Assembly (NCBI GenBank): GCA_021296345.1
Contig: JAGWAN010000012.1
Location: forward strand, 1-47,849
DNA from: Acidimicrobiia bacterium
Lineage (GTDB): Bacteria; Actinomycetota; Acidimicrobiia; Spongiisociales; Spongiisociaceae
Reading direction: 5' to 3'
DNA length: 47,849 nucleotides
Part shown: one piece after another, positions 1 to 9,950 of the stretch
Position numbering within the stretch: position 1 is the stretch's first letter
Layout: each line of letters begins with the position of its first letter
The notes under the pieces: model-generated
Database searches by the model: none
Told to the model about the DNA's origin: nothing
The model's input: the letters and a program-made list of their open reading frames with translations, nothing else
Made by a program: the position numbers and the translations under genes

Positions 1-1
1 G

Positions 2-976
2 ATCGAATCCGGGAAGCTCACCGCTCTTCTCGGGCCGTCCGGGTGTGGCAAGACCACCACCATGAAGATGATCGCCGGCCTGCTCCGGCCCACCATGGGC
101 GACATCAGCTTCAACGGCGAGTCGATCCTGAGCATCCCGCCCGAGGACCGTGGAGCGGTGATGGTGTTCCAGAACTACCTGCTGTTCCCCTACATGACCA
201 TTGCGGAGAACATCGGCTTCGGTCTCAAGATGCGAAAGGTGGACCGCAAGGAGATACGCACGCGGGTGACCGACATGCTGGATCTGGTGCAGCTGCCGGG
301 TTTCGAGGACCGCAAGCCCCGGCAACTCTCCGGTGGCCAGCAGCAGCGGATCGCACTGGCCAGGGCGCTGATCGTAGAACCGAACGTCCTGTTGCTGGAC
401 GAGCCGCTCAGCAACCTCGATGCCCATCTCCGGGATGAGATGCGCGAGTTGATCCGGCGCATCCAGACCGAGATGGAGATCACCACCGTCTTCGTCACCC
501 ACGACCAGGAGGAAGCCGTGGTGCTGGCCGACCGGATCGCCCTGCTGTTCGACGGGCGGCTCCAGCAGTTCGACGTTCCGGATGCGTTCTTCGAGTCGCC
601 GCAGAGCGTAGAGATCGCCAAGTTCTTCGGTGGCACCAACTTCATTCCGGGCCATTTCGAGGGGGGTGAGATAACCACCTCCATCGGCCGGTTCCGGGCG
701 TCGCGGTCGGCGGTGGCCGGCGGTGACGCCGTGCTCAGCATCCGCCCCGAGGCGGTGACGCTTGGCGCCGACGGAGGCAACTCGGTGATGGGACGGATCA
801 GATCGCACGTGTACGTCGGGCGGTATGCCCGGTTCCGGGTCGCGCTGGGCGACATCGAGGTGGAGGCGATCACGGACCCGGGACAGGTGAAGCAGTTCAA
901 TGACGGGGACGAGGTGCCGGTCAGGTTCGATTCCAGCAAGATCTGGGTGATCGGGCCGGCCTCCTCCCAGCAGTAG
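2..976 (+). CDS. ABC transporter ATP-binding protein (5' end outside window)
   Basis: Nucleotide-binding subunit of an ABC importer; it hydrolyses ATP at the inner membrane to drive uptake. The frame is already open at base 2, and the first visible residues contain the Walker A motif GPSGCGKTTT, so only a short N-terminus is missing. The signature LSGGQQQRIALARAL, Walker B LLLDEPLSNLD and switch His in FVTHDQEEA follow in order. After about residue 230 a TOBE-like domain begins, with the LSIRPEAV segment typical of MalK/UgpC/PotA/FbpC importers. Permease and binding-protein genes would lie upstream, outside the window, so the substrate (sugar, polyamine or metal) cannot be told. The MFS gene starts 8 bases after the stop, suggesting cotranscription. 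Confidence 0.93.
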   Translation: MESGKLTALLGPSGCGKTTTMKMIAGLLRPTMGDISFNGESILSIPPEDRGAVMVFQNYLLFPYMTIAENIGFGLKMRKVDRKEIRTRVTDMLDLVQLPGFEDRKPRQLSGGQQQRIALARALIVEPNVLLLDEPLSNLDAHLRDEMRELIRRIQTEMEITTVFVTHDQEEAVVLADRIALLFDGRLQQFDVPDAFFESPQSVEIAKFFGGTNFIPGHFEGGEITTSIGRFRASRSAVAGGDAVLSIRPEAVTLGADGGNSVMGRIRSHVYVGRYARFRVALGDIEVEAITDPGQVKQFNDGDEVPVRFDSSKIWVIGPASSQQ

Positions 977-984
977 GCGGTCGG

Positions 985-2193
985 TTGCTCCCCACCCCGG
1001 TAGTGACCCGTTGGGGGCTGGTCGCATCGGGATGGTCGGTCTACGCCCTGTACTACCTGGGGAGGGTCAACTTCTCGGTGGCCGTACCACGTCTCGAGGA
1101 CGAGGCAGGCCTGTCCGCCACCGAGATCGGGGCCCTGGCCGCCGGATTCTTCTGGGTCTATTCCTTATCGGCGGTCCCGGTCGGCCGTCTGGCGGATCGG
1201 TACGGGGCCCGGACGCTGGTCGGTCTCGGGCTGGTCGGCAGCGGGCTCCTCAACGCGGCGTTCGTGCTCGCATCCGGGGACTTCCGGTTGTTGCTGGTGA
1301 TCTGGTCGGCCAACGGGATATTCCAGGCCATGGGTTGGACCCCGCTGGTGGGCGCGCTGGGTCGGTGGGTAGAGGCGGACCGGTCGGCTCGGGTGATCGC
1401 CTCGTTCGGTTCATGCTTCGTGGCGGGCACGGCTCTTACGTTCGCGGCAGGCGGTTTCATCATCGAGCGGGGCGGGGTGGATGCGGTGTTCGTGACCGCA
1501 TTCCTGGTGCTCGTACCGATCGGGGTCGTCTGGTGGATCGGGGTGCGGGATCAGGTCCCCGAGGCTTCACCGGCCGATCAAGCCTCAGGGTCCATCTCAG
1601 CGGCGATCTGGCTACTACCGCCGGCAGCGGCCCTCGGGGTGGCTTATGTGGCCCTCATCGTGTGGACCCCGGCCTATTTCGTGGAAGTCCACGGCGTGTC
1701 GGTGGGCAGCGCCGGGCTCCTGTCGTCGATGATGCCCGCCGTTTCCATCATCGTGACCATCGCGCTGGGCCGCTGGTTCCTCCGGATCCCGCACGCTCCC
1801 GGGGTGGTCCTGAGGGGCGGGGCCGTCCTCCTGCTGACCGCCGTGGCGCTGGCCGCGGTCTCCAGGGCTGCCGGGCTCGGGAGCGGCGTGGCGGCGGTGG
1901 CCACCGCCACCGCCCTGGTGGGGGCCTCGTCGTCCGTGGTGATGGGGCTGTATCCCCGGGTCGGCTCGCCGGGCGGAGTGAGCTTGACTTCCGGGGTGTT
2001 CGCCCTGGCATTTAACCTCGGGGGAGGAGCGGGGTCGCCGCTGATGGGCAGGCTGGTCGGCCAGGACGATTGGGACGCCGCCTTCGTGTTCCTGGCCGGA
2101 TCGGTGCTGGTGGGCGCCATGTGGTCCTACGGCTGGTATGCGAGTGCACGACCCCGGCAGGTGCGGGAAGGAGCTTCCGATGGACCGGCATAA
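985..2193 (+). CDS. MFS transporter
   Basis: Major facilitator superfamily secondary transporter of the inner membrane, 402 residues, usual length for a 12-helix member. The loop after helix 2 carries GRLADRYGAR, a good match to the MFS loop 2-3 signature, and a charged central loop near residue 190 separates the two halves. TTG at 985 is the most upstream start; an in-frame GTG lies six codons later. The gene follows an ABC ATPase by 8 bases and its end overlaps the next gene by 14 bases, so the four genes from the window start to 3408 look like one operon. The substrate is unknown. Confidence 0.88.
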   Translation: MLPTPVVTRWGLVASGWSVYALYYLGRVNFSVAVPRLEDEAGLSATEIGALAAGFFWVYSLSAVPVGRLADRYGARTLVGLGLVGSGLLNAAFVLASGDFRLLLVIWSANGIFQAMGWTPLVGALGRWVEADRSARVIASFGSCFVAGTALTFAAGGFIIERGGVDAVFVTAFLVLVPIGVVWWIGVRDQVPEASPADQASGSISAAIWLLPPAAALGVAYVALIVWTPAYFVEVHGVSVGSAGLLSSMMPAVSIIVTIALGRWFLRIPHAPGVVLRGGAVLLLTAVALAAVSRAAGLGSGVAAVATATALVGASSSVVMGLYPRVGSPGGVSLTSGVFALAFNLGGGAGSPLMGRLVGQDDWDAAFVFLAGSVLVGAMWSYGWYASARPRQVREGASDGPA

Positions 2194-2956
2194 AGCGGTC
2201 ATGGACCTCAGTCGTGACGAGTGGATGGGCGCGCTCGGTATCCCGGAGGCCGATGTTCCTCATGCTGTGATCCTGGAGGGCTCCTGGTGGAGAGAGCAAC
2301 GTACGGCCTGGCGGCTCAGCCGGCTGGAGGACGTGCGCGAGTTGGCCTTCCCCGACATGTTCCTCGGATACCGGCAAGGGAGACCCGTGGTCTATTCCTG
2401 CGTGTACGGGGCGCCCCGCGCTGTGGAGCCGGCCCATCTGTTCGGAGTGCTGGGGACGCCGCGCATGGTGATGATCGGAACCTGCGGCGCCCTTCACGCC
2501 GGGCTGTCCACCGGCGACGTGGTTGTCCCGTCGGTGGCGGTGGCCCGGGAGGGGGTGGCCCATCTGTACGGGGCCTCCGACACTGTCGAGGCCGATCCAA
2601 GCCTCTCCGGGTTGGGGCGCCGCCGGCTTATGGAACGGAACATCAGAGCGGCCGACTCGTTACACCTGTCCTGGGTATCGATCTTCGCCCAGAGCGGAGC
2701 GATGGTGTCCGCATGGCGGGACCACGGGTACGGATCGGTGGATATGGAGGCGGCAACCCTATACGCGGTGGCGCGGTCTTCGGGTTTCGCCGCGACCGCG
2801 CTGCTGGTCGTATGGGATCAGCTCGACCAGGACCGGAGCTTCCTGGATCCGCTCACTGAGGCGCAGCAGGCCCGTTTGGACGCCGCGAACGAGGCTGTTT
2901 TCGACGTGGCCCTGTCGATCACGCTGGACGCCGACTCGGGGGAGGGGGTCCGGTGA
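2180..2956 (+). CDS. Nucleoside phosphorylase-like protein (PNP/UDP family)
   Basis: Cytoplasmic protein of about 258 residues resembling the purine nucleoside/uridine phosphorylase superfamily, which splits nucleosides with phosphate. Visible support is the phosphate-site-like segment [20 protein letters not shown] and, near residue 180, [13 protein letters not shown], matching the vDME ribose-contacting motif. The first 80 residues are divergent, so the substrate may not be a classical nucleoside. I chose ATG 2180 because GGAAGGAG sits just upstream; an in-frame ATG at 2138 lies deeper inside the MFS gene. The stop overlaps the dtd GTG start by four bases (GTGA), suggesting translational coupling. 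Confidence 0.8.
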   Translation: MDRHKAVMDLSRDEWMGALGIPEADVPHAVILEGSWWREQRTAWRLSRLEDVRELAFPDMFLGYRQGRPVVYSCVYGAPRAVEPAHLFGVLGTPRMVMIGTCGALHAGLSTGDVVVPSVAVAREGVAHLYGASDTVEADPSLSGLGRRRLMERNIRAADSLHLSWVSIFAQSGAMVSAWRDHGYGSVDMEAATLYAVARSSGFAATALLVVWDQLDQDRSFLDPLTEAQQARLDAANEAVFDVALSITLDADSGEGVR

Positions 2957-3408
2957 AGGCGCTTATCCAGCGGGTGGATCATGCGTCCGTGTCGGTTGAC
3001 GGCGAATTGATCGGGCGGATCGGGGAGGGGCTCCTGGCCCTGGTGGGCGCCGGTCGGGCCGACACCAGCGCCGACGCGGAGGCGCTGGCCCGCAAGGTAG
3101 TGGGGCTCCGCATCTTCCCCGACGAGGATGGCCGGTTCAACCTGTCTCTGATCGACGTGGGAGGCGCCATGCTGGCGGTCAGCCAGTTCACCTTGTATGC
3201 CGATGTCCGCCGGGGCCGCCGTCCCAGCTTCACCGAGGCGGCCCGGCCCGAGCAGGCCGAACGGCTGGTCGACGAGTTCGTGGAGGCGGTAAGAGCCCAA
3301 GGAGTAGAGGTAGCGACAGGACGCTTCGGAGCGATGATGGAGGTGGACCTCCGCAACAACGGACCGTTCACCCTGATGGTCGAAACCGCCGCCGGCCGGG
3401 TTATGTAG
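2953..3408 (+). CDS. dtd: D-aminoacyl-tRNA deacylase
   Basis: Hydrolyses D-amino acids from mischarged tRNAs, a proofreading enzyme acting as a cytoplasmic dimer. The length of 151 residues is typical. It opens with MKALIQRV and a VSVDG segment normal for the family, and both signature motifs are present: SQFTLYAD near residue 76 and the cross-subunit NNGPFTL motif near residue 136. The GTG start overlaps the TGA of the preceding phosphorylase-like gene by four bases. Confidence 0.96.
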   Translation: MKALIQRVDHASVSVDGELIGRIGEGLLALVGAGRADTSADAEALARKVVGLRIFPDEDGRFNLSLIDVGGAMLAVSQFTLYADVRRGRRPSFTEAARPEQAERLVDEFVEAVRAQGVEVATGRFGAMMEVDLRNNGPFTLMVETAAGRVM

Positions 3409-3834
3409 CAACCGAGGAGCTTGTCCTCCCCGTCGTCGGCGAACCTCAGCTTCAGTGTGTCGAATGCGGCGTTCTCGGCCTCGATAACCCAGAAACTCGA
3501 AGTCGTCAAAACCGGTGCTCCGCAGCGGGCCCACCCCCGCCTCCACCACCTTGGTTGGAGCGTGGCCGGCCATGCCCGGGCCGGATGCCGGGATGAGGCC
3601 TCGCTCCTCGTGTTGTCATGTTCTCTCGGGCTTGACCGGACCGATCGGTGAGACGTTTCCGGCCAGCGTTGGTGCTTGGCAATAGGCAACGTATAGCGGG
3701 GGTGTGACGGATACAACTGCCTTCCGCCAGAACGCGAGAACTTCCGGTCGTGCCCGGGACCTGGTTGAGGGACGCGTGATGCCCCTGGTCCATAACCGTC
3801 GTCGAAGAAGGATGTGAATGGGGGGCTGCTGTGC
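3409..3834. other. Intergenic region with possible coding relic on - strand
   Basis: About 425 bases between dtd and the end of adnB without a convincing gene. Short open frames on + have no family resemblance or ribosome binding site. On the minus strand, bases about 3405-3500 translate to a protein-like stretch (WVIEAENAAFDTLKLRF, then [14 protein letters not shown]) that runs on into antisense of dtd and has no plausible end. It could be the remains of a gene cut by rearrangement, or chance. No terminator or tRNA was seen. Confidence 0.3.
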
Positions 3835-6800
3835 CTATTGCTCAGAGGCGAGGTGGGCTTGGCCGGAGTCGCAGAAGGACAGGAAGTCGCAGGAGCGGCA
3901 GGCGCCGGACGGGGCGGCCCGGAATTGTTCGGACCGGATCCTGTCGACCAGTGCCATTACCCGCTGCTCGGCTAGTTCCATCCATGCGTCATCCGCCTCC
4001 TGGCTCACCACATCGAGCCCGTCGCCGAGGTAGACGAACGAGACCTTCAGGGACTCCGGTGGGGTGGCGCCCAGGCCGGACCGGCGTGCCGCCAGCGCGT
4101 AGGCCTGTAGCTGGACCTGGCTCGAGGGCCGGTGGGAACGCCGGCCGGACTTGAAGTCGACTATCTCCCAGCCGTCCTCTCCGTCCCCGTAGACGGCGTC
4201 GATCCGCCCTCTGATCCGAACCGACTCGGATATCCGGAGTTCGAACGGCGCCTCGACATGGACGGGGATGCGGTCAGCGTAGGACGATTCCAGGAAAGCG
4301 CTCCAGCCTCGGCGCGTGCCGTCGGGGGACGTGGTGCTCTCATCGGGGGTGCGGTCGTAGAGGTCAGGTTCGAGGTCGTCGAAGGGGATCATGCCCCGGT
4401 TATGCAGTTCGATGCGGCGATGCAGCTCGGTGCCGCGGCGGGCGGCGGGCCCTGGCCGTCGGGGGAGGCGGTCCACCTCGGACCAGTAGTACCTCTTCGG
4501 GCAGTCGGCGTAGGTGACCAGGCCGGTCACGCTGATGACGGTCGGCTCCGGCTCGGGATTGAATCCGACGGGATCGGTCAGGGACAGCAGCACCTCTTGG
4601 AAATCCTCCACAGCCTGATCGTAGAGGCCCTCCACCCCGAGCCGGCGGGCCCTCCGGGCCGCCCAATCCGGATCGGAGACGATCTCGTGGAGCGACTTTT
4701 CCCAGGTGGTCTCGAGCACCGGGTCCGGCCCTGACTCCGGGACCGGGAACCGCAGGTTGTCGGGTCGGGGCGGTGGCTCGGGTATCCACTGACCGATCGT
4801 CACATCCTTGCGGCGGCGGGCGATCTCGATGAGCTCGCCCGGCCGGGAGGGCCGTTTGAGCGGCTCGGGCGAGCCGTACCAATGGGCGCCGCTCAGGTAG
4901 AGGTGCTGCTTGGCGCGGGTGACCGCCACATAGGCCAGGCGCCATTCCTGGTCGTAGTGGCGCCTCTTGAGCCAATCCCGGCGAGCCCGATCGTCAAGCG
5001 CCGGATCGAGATTGGCGCGGAACTCGGGGTCGATACGAAGGTGAGCAGGGACCGACGCGTCGATCGTGGACGGGTCGGCATACGCCCGGGGCCGGGACGG
5101 GAAGTTGGACTCGTACAGGGCCGGAAGGAACACGGCGTTCCACTCCAGCCCCTTCGCCCGGTGAACCGTGGAGAGCGTGACCGCGTCCTCACCGGCGAGC
5201 CGCGCGGTTTCCAGCCGGTCGTCCGGATCGTTAGCGATCATCTCCAGATGATCGAGAAACGCCCTCAAGGAGAAGGATCCTTCGAGGGGCTGCCAGTGCT
5301 CGGTGAAATCGAGGAAGCGGTGCACGTTGAGGCGGGCTGAGATGTTGGAAGGGGTGGGCATGGCATCGATCTCTTGCCATGCGCCGGTCCTGGCCAGGAC
5401 CGATCGAGCCAGCTCGGACGGCCCGGCGCCCTGGGCCTCGACAAGGAGTGATCGGTACATGTCCCGGAAGCGCTCCAGGCGGTCTCTGATGTCCGGGAGC
5501 AGGTCCAGGGAATCGAGTTGCTCCAGCGCTTCGACGAGGATGAACCCCATGCCGTCGGCCTGGCGGTTCCCGGCGGCCACCCAGCGGGCGAGGGGCGCCA
5601 GGTCGCCCAGGCCTAGGCGATAACCGGCGCCCATCAGGATCCTCACCAGGGCCGGGCTGTCGGCCGGGTCGTCCAGCAGGCGGAGCCAGGCCGCCAGCTC
5701 GACCACCTCCGGGACCTTTAGCAAGCCACCCAGGTCGGTGACCTGAAGGGGAACGTCGTGCTCCTCGAGCGCTTGGCGCACGAGATCGATGTTGGCGTTG
5801 CGGCGGAACAGGACCGCCATCTCCGACCATTCGATCCCGGAGTCGTGGAGCCGCCGGAGCTCCCGGGCGATCTCCTCGGCCTCGTCCCGGGCGTTGCCGA
5901 ACCAGGAGACCTGTACCGAGCCTGGGGGCTTTCCCTCCAGGGCCACGAGGTCATCGGCCGATTCGGAACCGGTGATCCGGGCCCTGACTCGGTTGGCCAG
6001 ATCAAGGACGCGCCGGCCCGACCGGCGGTTCACGGACAACCGGAGGGTGCGCGACTCCGACCCGTCAGCTTCCCGGAAGCTGGTGGGGAAGTACCCGAAG
6101 TTGGACGGGCTGGCCCCCCGCCACTCGTAGATGGTCTGGTCGAGATCGCCTACCGCGGTCACGGCCCGACCGTTACCGAAGAGTGTCGAGAAGAGTTCCC
6201 GCTGGGCCGGGTTGGTGTCCTGGTACTCATCCAGCAGGATGCACCGGTACCGTGACCGGACCCGATCCACTATGCCTCGGTGGTCGGGGTCGCGAACCAG
6301 CTCCACCGCCAGCCGGGTGAGGTCACCGAAGTCCCGCACACCCAGGTGCCTCTTGTCCTGCTCGAACATCACGAGTGCTGTGGCCAGTTCGGCCCGGCGG
6401 GCATCGACCTCGTCCGCAGGATCGGTAGCGAGTATGTCTTCGGGACGGAGCAGGTTGTCCGACAGCTCGCCGGCCAGGTCGGCCAGCTTGCGAACCACGG
6501 TCGGCACGTGGGTGGCGTCCACGAGCCGGAAGGGGGTGGAGAGGACGCACCGGTGAAGGATTTGGCGGCTGGCCGCCGGGGTGATGATGCGGGTACCCCG
6601 ATCCACTCCCACCAGCGCTCCGTAGGTACCAAGTAGATGGGCGGCGAACCCGTGGTAGGTGAAGACATCGATTGCCTGCTCGGGCCGCATGCCGGGTATC
6701 GATGAGAGCTCGGGCGCTGACCGGATCCGTCCGGCCAGCTCGGCGGTGGCCTTGTTGGTGAAGGTCACCCCGAGAATCTGTTCCGGCAGGACGCCGTGGC

Positions 6801-6930
6801 GCTCCATGAGGGCGACCATGCGGCGGACCAGGGTGAAGGTCTTGCCGGTGCCTGCCCCGGCGGTGACGCGCAGCGGCCGCAGTCCGTAGTCGATGACCGC
6901 CTGTTGCTGGGCCGAAGGGCGGGGCGTCAT
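3835..6930 (-). CDS. adnB: AdnB-like UvrD-family helicase with C-terminal RecB-type nuclease
   Basis: Motor-nuclease subunit resembling AdnB of the mycobacterial AdnAB complex, which resects DNA double-strand ends for recombination. From ATG 6930 (1031 residues): Walker A AGAGTGKT near 24-31, motif II LLDEYQDTN, motif III DLDQTIYEWRGA, a variant motif IV LSVNRRSG, motif V TVHRAKGLEW and motif VI AYVAVTRAKQHLYL. The C-terminal quarter is a PD-(D/E)XK nuclease with RGRIDAVY and EIVDFKSG. A Cys in DCPKRYYW plus a C-x2-C-x5-C cluster near the end fits the 4Fe-4S staple of AddB/Cas4-type nucleases. The start overlaps the stop of the upstream partner (ATGA), so synthesis is probably coupled. Orthology to AdnB rather than another UvrD-RecB fusion is inferred from gene order and architecture. 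Confidence 0.87.
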   Translation of the reverse strand: MTPRPSAQQQAVIDYGLRPLRVTAGAGTGKTFTLVRRMVALMERHGVLPEQILGVTFTNKATAELAGRIRSAPELSSIPGMRPEQAIDVFTYHGFAAHLLGTYGALVGVDRGTRIITPAASRQILHRCVLSTPFRLVDATHVPTVVRKLADLAGELSDNLLRPEDILATDPADEVDARRAELATALVMFEQDKRHLGVRDFGDLTRLAVELVRDPDHRGIVDRVRSRYRCILLDEYQDTNPAQRELFSTLFGNGRAVTAVGDLDQTIYEWRGASPSNFGYFPTSFREADGSESRTLRLSVNRRSGRRVLDLANRVRARITGSESADDLVALEGKPPGSVQVSWFGNARDEAEEIARELRRLHDSGIEWSEMAVLFRRNANIDLVRQALEEHDVPLQVTDLGGLLKVPEVVELAAWLRLLDDPADSPALVRILMGAGYRLGLGDLAPLARWVAAGNRQADGMGFILVEALEQLDSLDLLPDIRDRLERFRDMYRSLLVEAQGAGPSELARSVLARTGAWQEIDAMPTPSNISARLNVHRFLDFTEHWQPLEGSFSLRAFLDHLEMIANDPDDRLETARLAGEDAVTLSTVHRAKGLEWNAVFLPALYESNFPSRPRAYADPSTIDASVPAHLRIDPEFRANLDPALDDRARRDWLKRRHYDQEWRLAYVAVTRAKQHLYLSGAHWYGSPEPLKRPSRPGELIEIARRRKDVTIGQWIPEPPPRPDNLRFPVPESGPDPVLETTWEKSLHEIVSDPDWAARRARRLGVEGLYDQAVEDFQEVLLSLTDPVGFNPEPEPTVISVTGLVTYADCPKRYYWSEVDRLPRRPGPAARRGTELHRRIELHNRGMIPFDDLEPDLYDRTPDESTTSPDGTRRGWSAFLESSYADRIPVHVEAPFELRISESVRIRGRIDAVYGDGEDGWEIVDFKSGRRSHRPSSQVQLQAYALAARRSGLGATPPESLKVSFVYLGDGLDVVSQEADDAWMELAEQRVMALVDRIRSEQFRAAPSGACRSCDFLSFCDSGQAHLASEQ

Positions 6931-9900
6931 CGGCGGTAGGCTTCCTGGCCTTCGGCCCACGCCGGACAGACCAGCCGCACGTCGCAGCGGTCGCAGGCCC
7001 TGCCGGGCCGGGGTTCCCAGTCCTCCTCGTGGATCAGGCGGGCGATTTCCTCCAGGCGGCGCCTGGTCTCCGCCTCCCGGTCCGGGCCGAACCTGCGCAC
7101 GGTGACCTTCTTGGTAGGTGCGTGCGGGAACCAGAACTCGGCGCCGGTTACCGCCCCGTGCTCGGTGATCGCCGGGTCGGCGTTGGAGGCCAGGTAGTAG
7201 AAGCCCAGTTGGAGGGAGTTGCGGGCCTCCTCCTTGGTGGGCGCCGTTTTTCCGGTCTTGTAGTCGACTATCCGCAGGGTGGTATCGGGATTCTGCTCGA
7301 TCCGATCTATCCGCCCCAGCCAGGTGGTTCCTCCTAGCTCCAGCCTCACCGGGTGCTCCAGCAATACGGGGCTACCGGCGGGTTGTGGCCACCCGGTGTA
7401 GAGCTTCTCCAACAACTCCTGCCCACGGCGCAACCATGCGTATCGCAAGGAGTCGGTGCCGAAGTCGTGGTGGCTGATCTGCGAGCTGAGGATGGTGAGC
7501 GCCTCATCGAGGGTGGACGGGCGGTTCTCCCTTGCCGCCTGCCGCTCGGCGTTCTCGAGCACGGTGTGGATGAGGGCGCCGAACGCGAGGTAGGGGCTAC
7601 CGCCTGCGCTCACGTCGAGCAGCCGTCCGAGAGCGAACTGCCGGGGGCATCTGTCGTAACCCAGAGCGTCGCTGGGAGACAGCCGCCTACGACCCCGGAC
7701 GAGGCCGTGGTCGGCGTCCTCCCGGCGTACGGCCGCATAGCTCTGCGGCGTGCGGAAGCCGGGGCGGGATGCGGTGGCCAGCACCGTTGCGGCGGCAAGG
7801 CGCCGATGTCCGTACTCGGCAGGATCGACCAATACCCGCCTCAACCAGGTCTCTGCCTCCCGCGGTGTGACGGGCCTGGCAGGAGCGGCGCCGGCACCCG
7901 CGACGTGCACTCCCGGTCCCTCGATCATGTCCAGGAACCGGCTGGGTCGGTGGTGAGCCTCGCCGGAGCCGGCGTTGGTGGCGGTCAGCACCACGCTCCG
8001 GCACGCTCTGGTCATTCCGGTGTAGAGAAGACGGGTCTCTTCCTGCAGGCGTCGCGTGCTAGACCGGTCGGGACCGGAGGGGCTTAGGGGATCGAGATGC
8101 TCGACCTGGATCAATGATCGGTGGCGGCTCAGGTCGGGCAGCACTCCCTCGACCGCATCGGCGATGAACACTACGTCGAACTCGAGGCCCTTCGTCTGGT
8201 GGATAGTGGTCAGGACCATCCGATCCTCGGTGGGATCGCGATAGCTGAGCAACGGGCTGGCCTCGAAGTCGTCGGACTCAACCAGGCGGATGTAATCCAT
8301 CAGGGTGATGCTCGGATCGCGGTCGGCCACCCTGGCGAGGGCTTGGGCAAGGCTCGCCCAGGCCGCCCGGAACTCGCCGCTCTCCGGGTCATTCACGAAG
8401 GGCTTCAGCTGGGGGAGTCGGGTCCACGCATGCCAGAATCCGTCGATAGCGGTCCGGTGGATCCAGGAAGGATCGCTCAGCAGGCCGGCGAGTTCCTCCC
8501 CTCCCTCCACATGGGCAATGATGGCCTCCGACCATTCCATGTCGAACAGCCTCCGGTTCCGCTCGACCGCCCGGAGCCGGCCGACGCCGAAGTTGAACAG
8601 GGGCCCCAGCAGCAGCCTCCTGATCGGTCCGCTTCCGGCGGACGGGCCGGAGTGCGAGCCGAGGGCGGCCCGCGCCAGATCAAGAAAGGCCCGGGTGGCC
8701 GGGTGGTCGGCGAGGCGCCTGTCGGGACGTTCGTGGGGGATCGACCTCTGCTCCAGGGCTCGCGATAGCTCCCGGAGGAAGCGCCGCTTGGTCCGGACCA
8801 GCACCGCCATGCGGTGGAAGGGGATTTCCTGCTCGACCCGGAGGCGGGTGGCTTGGGCGGCGATCCATTCCGCTTCGGCGGACTCCTGGTCGAACACCCG
8901 GATCTCGACCCGACCTGGTCCGGCGGCCGCTTCCACCGGACCTGCCGCACCGGGAAGGTCCACCCCCACCGTGAGCCGTTCAGCTGCCCGGAGGATCTCG
9001 ACCGGGGTGCGGAAGGATGTTGCCAGCACCCAGCGCCGCACCGGATGTTCGTCCACAGCCGGGAAGTCGTCGGCGAAGCGCTGGACATTGCCCAGGTCGG
9101 CCCCGCGAAACCCGTATATGGACTGGTAGGGGTCGGCCGCGACGGTGAGGTTGCGGTCCGGGCCCAGAAGCCACCTGAGCAGCACAGCCTGAGCCCTGGT
9201 GGTGTCCTGGTACTCGTCCACGAGCACGTACCGGTAGGGCTGGACCTCCGGCGCCTCCTGCGACCGGTCGGCCAGCACCTGGATCGCTCTGGTCATCAGC
9301 GTTCCGTAGTCGATCCGGCCCCGCCGATCCAGTTCGGCGTCATAGCGGGCGATGAAGTCGGGCAGGGCCCGCCAGTCGCGGCGCTTCCCAGCGATCCGGG
9401 CCAGGTCGGTGTGGTCGAGCATCTGTTCCCGGGCCCGCAGGATGAAGTCGGTCACCTCGTGGGCGAGGGTTCTGCTGTCAAGGAGCCGGCGGAAGGGAAC
9501 CGGCCAATTGCCGGGCGGGTCGCCGGCCAGCAATTCCGAGACCAGGTCCACCTGCTCGGGACCGGTCAGGATGGACGGAAGGGCGGCCCATCCGAGCACA
9601 TCATGGGCGTGCCGCTCCAGCAGCCGGTAGGCGAGGGAGTGGAAGGTGGACGCGCCCACGCCTCCGGCGGGACCTGCAACGGCGCGGTGGAGCCTGTTCC
9701 CGAAATCGGCCGCTGCACGGCGGGAGAAGGTAACGGCGAGGATGCTCGAGCTCGGGACACCGCGGCGGTCGATCAGATGGGCGATCCGCCGCACGAGGAA
9801 CTCCGTCTTACCGGCGCCCGGACCCGCCACCAGCAGCTGGGGACCGTCAGTCGTTGTCACCGCTCCGGCCCAGTCCTCGGGACGGAGGCGCCGCTCGGTG

Positions 9901-9950
9901 AACCGGGCCGTGCCAGGGCCTGTAGTCACCCCATCCGGATGGGCCGTCAA
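6927..9950 (-). CDS. adnA: AdnA-like UvrD-family helicase with C-terminal RecB-type nuclease
   Basis: Partner subunit of the downstream AdnB-like protein; together they would form a heterodimeric DNA-end-resecting helicase-nuclease. From the TTG at 9950 (1007 residues): Walker A AGPGAGKT near 42-49, LVDEYQDTT (motif II), DPYQSIYGFRGAD (III), TIHQTKGLEF (V) and LLYTGMTRA (VI), so the ATPase site looks intact. The C-terminal nuclease has YDRCPRQFALG, LGRIDRIEQ and RIVDYKTGKT, then CDRCDVRLVC, giving four Cys for an Fe-S cluster. The TTG start forms a TTGA overlap with the small upstream ORF; an in-frame GTG at 9929 is an alternative. Gene order (A then B) matches mycobacteria. Confidence 0.85.
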   Translation of the reverse strand: MTAHPDGVTTGPGTARFTERRLRPEDWAGAVTTTDGPQLLVAGPGAGKTEFLVRRIAHLIDRRGVPSSSILAVTFSRRAAADFGNRLHRAVAGPAGGVGASTFHSLAYRLLERHAHDVLGWAALPSILTGPEQVDLVSELLAGDPPGNWPVPFRRLLDSRTLAHEVTDFILRAREQMLDHTDLARIAGKRRDWRALPDFIARYDAELDRRGRIDYGTLMTRAIQVLADRSQEAPEVQPYRYVLVDEYQDTTRAQAVLLRWLLGPDRNLTVAADPYQSIYGFRGADLGNVQRFADDFPAVDEHPVRRWVLATSFRTPVEILRAAERLTVGVDLPGAAGPVEAAAGPGRVEIRVFDQESAEAEWIAAQATRLRVEQEIPFHRMAVLVRTKRRFLRELSRALEQRSIPHERPDRRLADHPATRAFLDLARAALGSHSGPSAGSGPIRRLLLGPLFNFGVGRLRAVERNRRLFDMEWSEAIIAHVEGGEELAGLLSDPSWIHRTAIDGFWHAWTRLPQLKPFVNDPESGEFRAAWASLAQALARVADRDPSITLMDYIRLVESDDFEASPLLSYRDPTEDRMVLTTIHQTKGLEFDVVFIADAVEGVLPDLSRHRSLIQVEHLDPLSPSGPDRSSTRRLQEETRLLYTGMTRACRSVVLTATNAGSGEAHHRPSRFLDMIEGPGVHVAGAGAAPARPVTPREAETWLRRVLVDPAEYGHRRLAAATVLATASRPGFRTPQSYAAVRREDADHGLVRGRRRLSPSDALGYDRCPRQFALGRLLDVSAGGSPYLAFGALIHTVLENAERQAARENRPSTLDEALTILSSQISHHDFGTDSLRYAWLRRGQELLEKLYTGWPQPAGSPVLLEHPVRLELGGTTWLGRIDRIEQNPDTTLRIVDYKTGKTAPTKEEARNSLQLGFYYLASNADPAITEHGAVTGAEFWFPHAPTKKVTVRRFGPDREAETRRRLEEIARLIHEEDWEPRPGRACDRCDVRLVCPAWAEGQEAYRR

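Noticed and set aside
1011..2015. Long Gly/Arg-rich open frame on + overlapping the MFS gene
   Set aside because: High-GC shadow frame; its composition is non-protein-like and the MFS frame has clear family sequence.
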